Source: Acanthaster planci
Taxonomy: Eukaryota; Echinodermata; Asteroidea; Valvatida; Acanthasteridae
Assembly: GCF_001949145.1 (NCBI RefSeq)
Contig: NW_019091358.1
Span: 3,242,904-3,306,903 of the forward strand
Direction: 5' to 3'
Length of the DNA: 64,000 bases
Below the pieces are notes generated by a model that ran no database searches, was not told the DNA's origin, and saw nothing but the letters and a program-made list of their open reading frames with translations. Shown here in pieces: positions 60,653 through 64,000 of this stretch. The position numbers were made by a program, and so were the translations under genes. How positions within the stretch are numbered: position 1 is the stretch's first letter; every line of letters begins with the position of its first letter.

Positions 60653-63600
60653 CTGACCATTGGAAAACAAACAAAACATTATTTTGCAGGGGTATCAACA
60701 AATTACCGTATCATTTGATCAAAAGTTAACCACTTCCTGCCGGGGATTCTGGTTTTGGACACGTACGCTTTATATGCAGGGCTGGGGTCTCTGAAATCGG
60801 ACAAAGGGAACAGGGCCTTGTAACAAAAGACCGTACTCAGAACAAAAGACCAGGCTGCTGGGCATTACCAACATTTTTCACTCTCAAAATTGGAGATAAT
60901 CCAGCCTTGTTTTGAAACAGTATACCACGGTTTGGGGCATTTAGAGTGAGCAGATTACCATCGGGACAAAACAGTATCACCACCGCAGCAATTAGCCACA
61001 CAGCACTGCTGCGTGCTAATCTGGCCCCTACAGAAAAGAGGTCAGCAGCACACTTTGCCAGGTTCGTGAACAAAAGAAAGCTATATAACACCGCACAATT
61101 TGGACTCTTTTTACAAGGCTGCAGGCCTGGCTGAAATACTTGGGCATCAATAGATTTTGTCTGTCAGGCTAGAGTGGAGATCAGCAGTCCTTCCGGTGGG
61201 TGTAAGTGTCCAGTAGATGAAGATAGGAATTTTTAAAGAATTTTGAAAACAGAAAAAAATGATAATTATCCCGTACCAGCATCATCAACATTGATAACTG
61301 CCCCCGGCAGCAAGTGGTTAAAGCAATTTTCAGAATGTGTGAAACCCCTCATTTTTTGTTCTCAGCACTTATTATCCAATTCTTAAAAGTAACCTCAGGT
61401 TAATATTAAACCGAACTGACGACGAAAAACACAACTTTATTTTGGATCAGTCGCCCTCACGCTGCAATATTGTGAAGTAATACACAAGTATTAAATAAGT
61501 ACTTCTGCTATAGTCATCACAAACACAACCACAGGTGCATTCAACTTTCATAACTAACGGCTGGTGAACAATACATATCAATTTCTTACATGGAGTTCAT
61601 TTCTCTTATAGTGGCTCCCATGGAGACAGGAATGCTTGAGGCTACCTGTCAAGTGAGTGCTTTGGATGTCCTGGCAAAGCAGTCGACAACAACTGTGTTA
61701 CAGTCTGAACAAATTTATTGGCACCACTTAACATTCCAATTATGGCAAGGCCATGTGGTGTGCAGTGGCAAGTCTGAACCACTGGGGGGGGGGGCCAGAC
61801 TGCAGCGATATTGACAGAACATTCCGACAACTGTGATATACTGCAATGCCAGAGGTGAGCGGGCTTATTATTGTGGCTGCGTGAATGAAACTCATTCAAA
61901 CATATTAGAATGATCTAGATACTCACATATCTTATGCTTTCCTTTGATCGGGAACCTGACCACAAGTTCTTGGGGGTTCTCGCAGATAAATACATAGGGT
62001 GATGGGCTGTCGCCATGGGGATACTGAAAAACGGCATAGATAGGAACAGATTTAGTGTCCACGAGAATCTCATCAACTGTGAACAAAAGTCCATCTCGAG
62101 CAAATAAGACCTACTGCTTATTTGCAGGTTTCCTTGCCAAGACACAAGAGGAAAAGGTTTTTATTCTCCAGGATGCAAGTACCCATTTATACCCGCTGTG
62201 ACTCTGTTCACTGGCAAAGTTTCACGTTCCACTCTTAACAGTCAGTTGTGCCTGGTCTATGGAGAAGGTCAACACTGCCCAACCCTCCAAAAGTCTTGGC
62301 GTAATGACAGATGTACTGCAGTAATATTCAAGAAAAATAAACCCTCCCTCCCCATAAATTCGGGCGATTCACAACAGCGCACCTCCAAGCCTTTGTAACA
62401 CGTTGGCCAATCACAACGTGCGTAATCTGTCGACCCTTTCCAAGGCATTGGGTTGACAGATTTCGTGCACTGTGATTGGCCAACGGGTTGCAAAGTCTTG
62501 GAGGTGCACTATTGTGAATCGCCTGTATTATGTTACCCTGTGGCATTTGGAGTTGCTCACATAAAACCCCATCTCGCCAGGAGACCTTTAGCACTAATAC
62601 CTCATAACTGCCATTAACGAACGGGACAACCACACCAAGAGTTCTCACCTGTTCTTGATACTGTTCCTGTGACAGGCAGTCCACCATATCCACGCAGCCC
62701 AGCAAGCAGGCGGTGGGATATTCCTTGGGGAATGTTACATCCTCATCATCTGTGTAGCAAAACAATACAAGACACAGGGTATGATATTCATTCAATGGTA
62801 GGGTGAGCTGCAGTTGAAGAGGCTGGGCATCAGTTTTCAACAAAGTGTTACTTCATGAAAAACAAACTTTTGAGAACTATCATCCAAAGCAAAGGTAAGG
62901 AAAACAAGAAATCCCCTGGGGTGTATGTAAAAATCACATTATTGAAATTGGAGGATTGAGGACTGTTAGGGTCAACTGTTGAAAGATACATTTGTATCTC
63001 CAACTGACAACAGGCGTTAAATGAACTGCTAAGCCTAACTCCTTTTTATTATTTAAATTTCTCAATGAATTCTTGACCAATAAAGATGTCGTTTTCAAGG
63101 AGTGGCAATGTCCTCACATTTATTTGAACATAATGATTTCAAAGAGTGTGGAATATGCAAAAACAGCAAAACTGAAATGGAAAAACCAGAGGATAGTTTA
63201 TCAATTTGTTTCCTCGGTAAGCAAGGTATAGCGCTACCAACCTTGATGAAATGACCGATGAGTGTTCTCAACTTCTGCTATTTCTTCAGGAGTTGCTTTG
63301 TGGGAGGCTGCAGCAATCCATAGCCTGCCTCTGTGGGATGAGTACCACGTCCTGCCTTCATGTCTAAATGGGAAACAAGTTAAAAAAGGACAAAGATTCA
63401 TATCCACTCTAACCAGCCAGTCACAAAGTTTCACGTGCGTTGAGAGAACTACACAGTTTCATTTTGGGAGTACCCCTATCACAATCTCCAGAGACACAAA
63501 CCCTAGCAGACAACAAGGAATTCAGTCATCAGTCCCTCAACGACTTCTCCTGCAAAACTTTTGACTATCCGACTTCCCCTTGAAAGCTTAAGTAAAAAGC

Positions 63601-64000
63601 ATGAACAGTTGGTTTCATGCACAGTGGAAGATTGCCTGGAGGATTCTTGCAGGTTCCCAGATCAAAATTCCTAAGGAATTAGGAATAACCTCAAAAGGAC
63701 CTATCATTTGGGGGCGGGGGGCAGCTTAAAACCAGGGGAGAGGGATTCTACTCTCCCCGTCCTGGCTAACCCAAGCTTCTAAAACTCTGCAGGGGTGCAA
63801 AGACATCCGTTATACGTGTAAAGTTTCAATTTAATCTGTTCATGGGGGCCATTTGGGTTAAAGTAGACAAAGTACTAAAAATGAGCTGGCCGACACCGCC
63901 ACAAGTGAACCTGGGACTCACCTTTTCACTCCCGTGACAAGCAGTGAGGCCCAAGGCTGGTGCATGCTGAGGCAGTAACCCTCGTCGGACATCTCCATCA
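60588..64000 (-). CDS. TRIP4: TRIP4 (activating signal cointegrator 1), C-terminal ASCH-domain exons
   Basis: Subunit of the ASC-1 complex, a transcription cofactor that also acts in ribosome-quality control; nuclear and cytoplasmic. Five exons in order: 63922-64000, 63242-63363, 62649-62749, 61927-62023 and 60588-60652, all GT-AG and phase-consistent, about 154 residues. The ASCH domain is complete from CLSMHQPWASLLVTGVKR through YSSHRGRLWIAAASHK, YPTACLLGCVDMVDCLSQ, and PYVFICENPQELVVRFPIKG, to the basic tail KAAKKGLRKPTGH. It follows human TRIP4 closely in my memory. The zinc-finger N-terminal part lies off the right edge. Confidence 0.95.
60653..61926 (-). other. TRIP4 final intron
   Basis: Mostly occupied by the TTAA-flanked element 60726-61321; nothing else recognised. 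Confidence 0.7.
60726..61321 (+). mobile_element. TTAA-flanked (piggyBac-type) MITE, full-length reference copy
   Basis: 596 bp including TTAA at both ends. Terminal inverted repeats: TTAACCACTTCCTGCCGGGG, and the complement of CCCCCGGCAGCAAGTGGTTA. Related copies at 15467-15947 and 15944-16540. No transposase frame. Confidence 0.85.
61927..62023 (-). CDS. TRIP4: TRIP4 exon, fourth in window
   Basis: Encodes YPHGDSPSPYVFICENPQEL then VVRFPIKGKHKI. Phase 0 to phase 1. Donor GTGAGT. Confidence 0.95.
62362..62523. repeat. Foldback (near-palindromic) MITE, copy 2
   Basis: 162-bp inverted repeat: GGGCGATTCACAACAGCGCA on the left pairs with TGCACTATTGTGAATCGCC on the right. Both arms hold a CCAAT core (GTTGGCCAATCAC and GTGATTGGCCAAC). 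In a TRIP4 intron; partner of 4063-4229. Confidence 0.9.
62649..62749 (-). CDS. TRIP4: TRIP4 exon, third in window
   Basis: Encodes DDEDVTFPKEYPTACLLGCV then DMVDCLSQEQYQEQ, the ASCH core. Phase 1 to phase 0. Confidence 0.97.
62914..62974. repeat. Short TTAACCC-type repeat, copy 4 (inverted)
   Basis: ATTGAAATTGGAGGATTGAG and GACTGTTAGGGTCAA are the complement of the other copies. Confidence 0.6.
63242..63363 (-). CDS. TRIP4: TRIP4 exon, second in window
   Basis: Encodes HEGRTWYSSHRGRLWIAAAS and HKATPEEIAEVENTHRSF, matching VEGRSWYTPHRGRLWIAA. Phase 2 to phase 1. The donor GTTGGT is weak. Confidence 0.97.
63922..64000 (-). CDS. TRIP4: TRIP4 exon at the right edge (partial)
   Basis: Reads MSDEGYCLSMHQPWASLLVT then GVK, the start of the ASCH domain, and leaves in phase 2 through GTGAGT. 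Its 5' end is outside the window. Confidence 0.95.

Overview
The window is animal nuclear DNA: small exons (about 50-300 bp) with GT-AG splice sites, long introns, dispersed short DNA transposons, tRNA-derived SINE relics and non-LTR retrotransposon fragments. Three protein genes lie in one orientation on the minus strand and one intronless gene lies on the plus strand. The host is a bilaterian, most likely a marine invertebrate deuterostome. An echinoderm is my first guess, because of the very frequent ACATGTA-type motifs and the gene content, but the species cannot be fixed from the sequence alone.

Layout from left to right. (1) 80-12414, minus: the 5' six coding exons of an MFSD12-type major facilitator; the gene runs off the left edge. 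(2) 12493-21969: about 9.5 kb between genes, holding TTAA-flanked DNA elements, a Tc1-like MITE and foldback elements. (3) 21970-57365, minus: a nearly complete alpha-2-macroglobulin/thioester-protein gene, for which I resolved 32 coding exons. All splice phases agree, except across a 588-base assembly gap (30426-31013) that removes the end of exon 29. It encodes a signal peptide, MG domains, a bait-region segment, an intact GCGEQ thioester, the His used for thioester catalysis, and the receptor-binding domain, about 1570 residues in all. (4) 26660-27415, plus: an intronless secreted protein with a C-type-lectin domain and a PAN/apple domain, nested antisense inside the large 3' intron of gene 3. 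(5) 57366-60587: intergenic, with an RT fragment and a foldback element. (6) 60588-64000, minus: the last five coding exons of TRIP4 (ASC-1), encoding its ASCH domain; the gene continues past the right edge.

The genes do not form a pathway. The macroglobulin and the nested lectin/PAN protein are both secreted and would suit humoral defence. The MFSD12 protein is expected in lysosome-related membranes, and TRIP4 is a transcription/ribosome-quality-control cofactor.

No new enzymatic system is evident. The notable material is the mobile-element landscape (at least nine families of small inverted-repeat elements, several with readable target duplications), the nested antisense gene, a methionine-rich bait region, a probable GC-AG intron, and a sharp change in ACATGTA motif density near 17-19 kb. 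All exon models were built by eye from splice sites, reading-frame continuity and recalled family sequences; no search was run.
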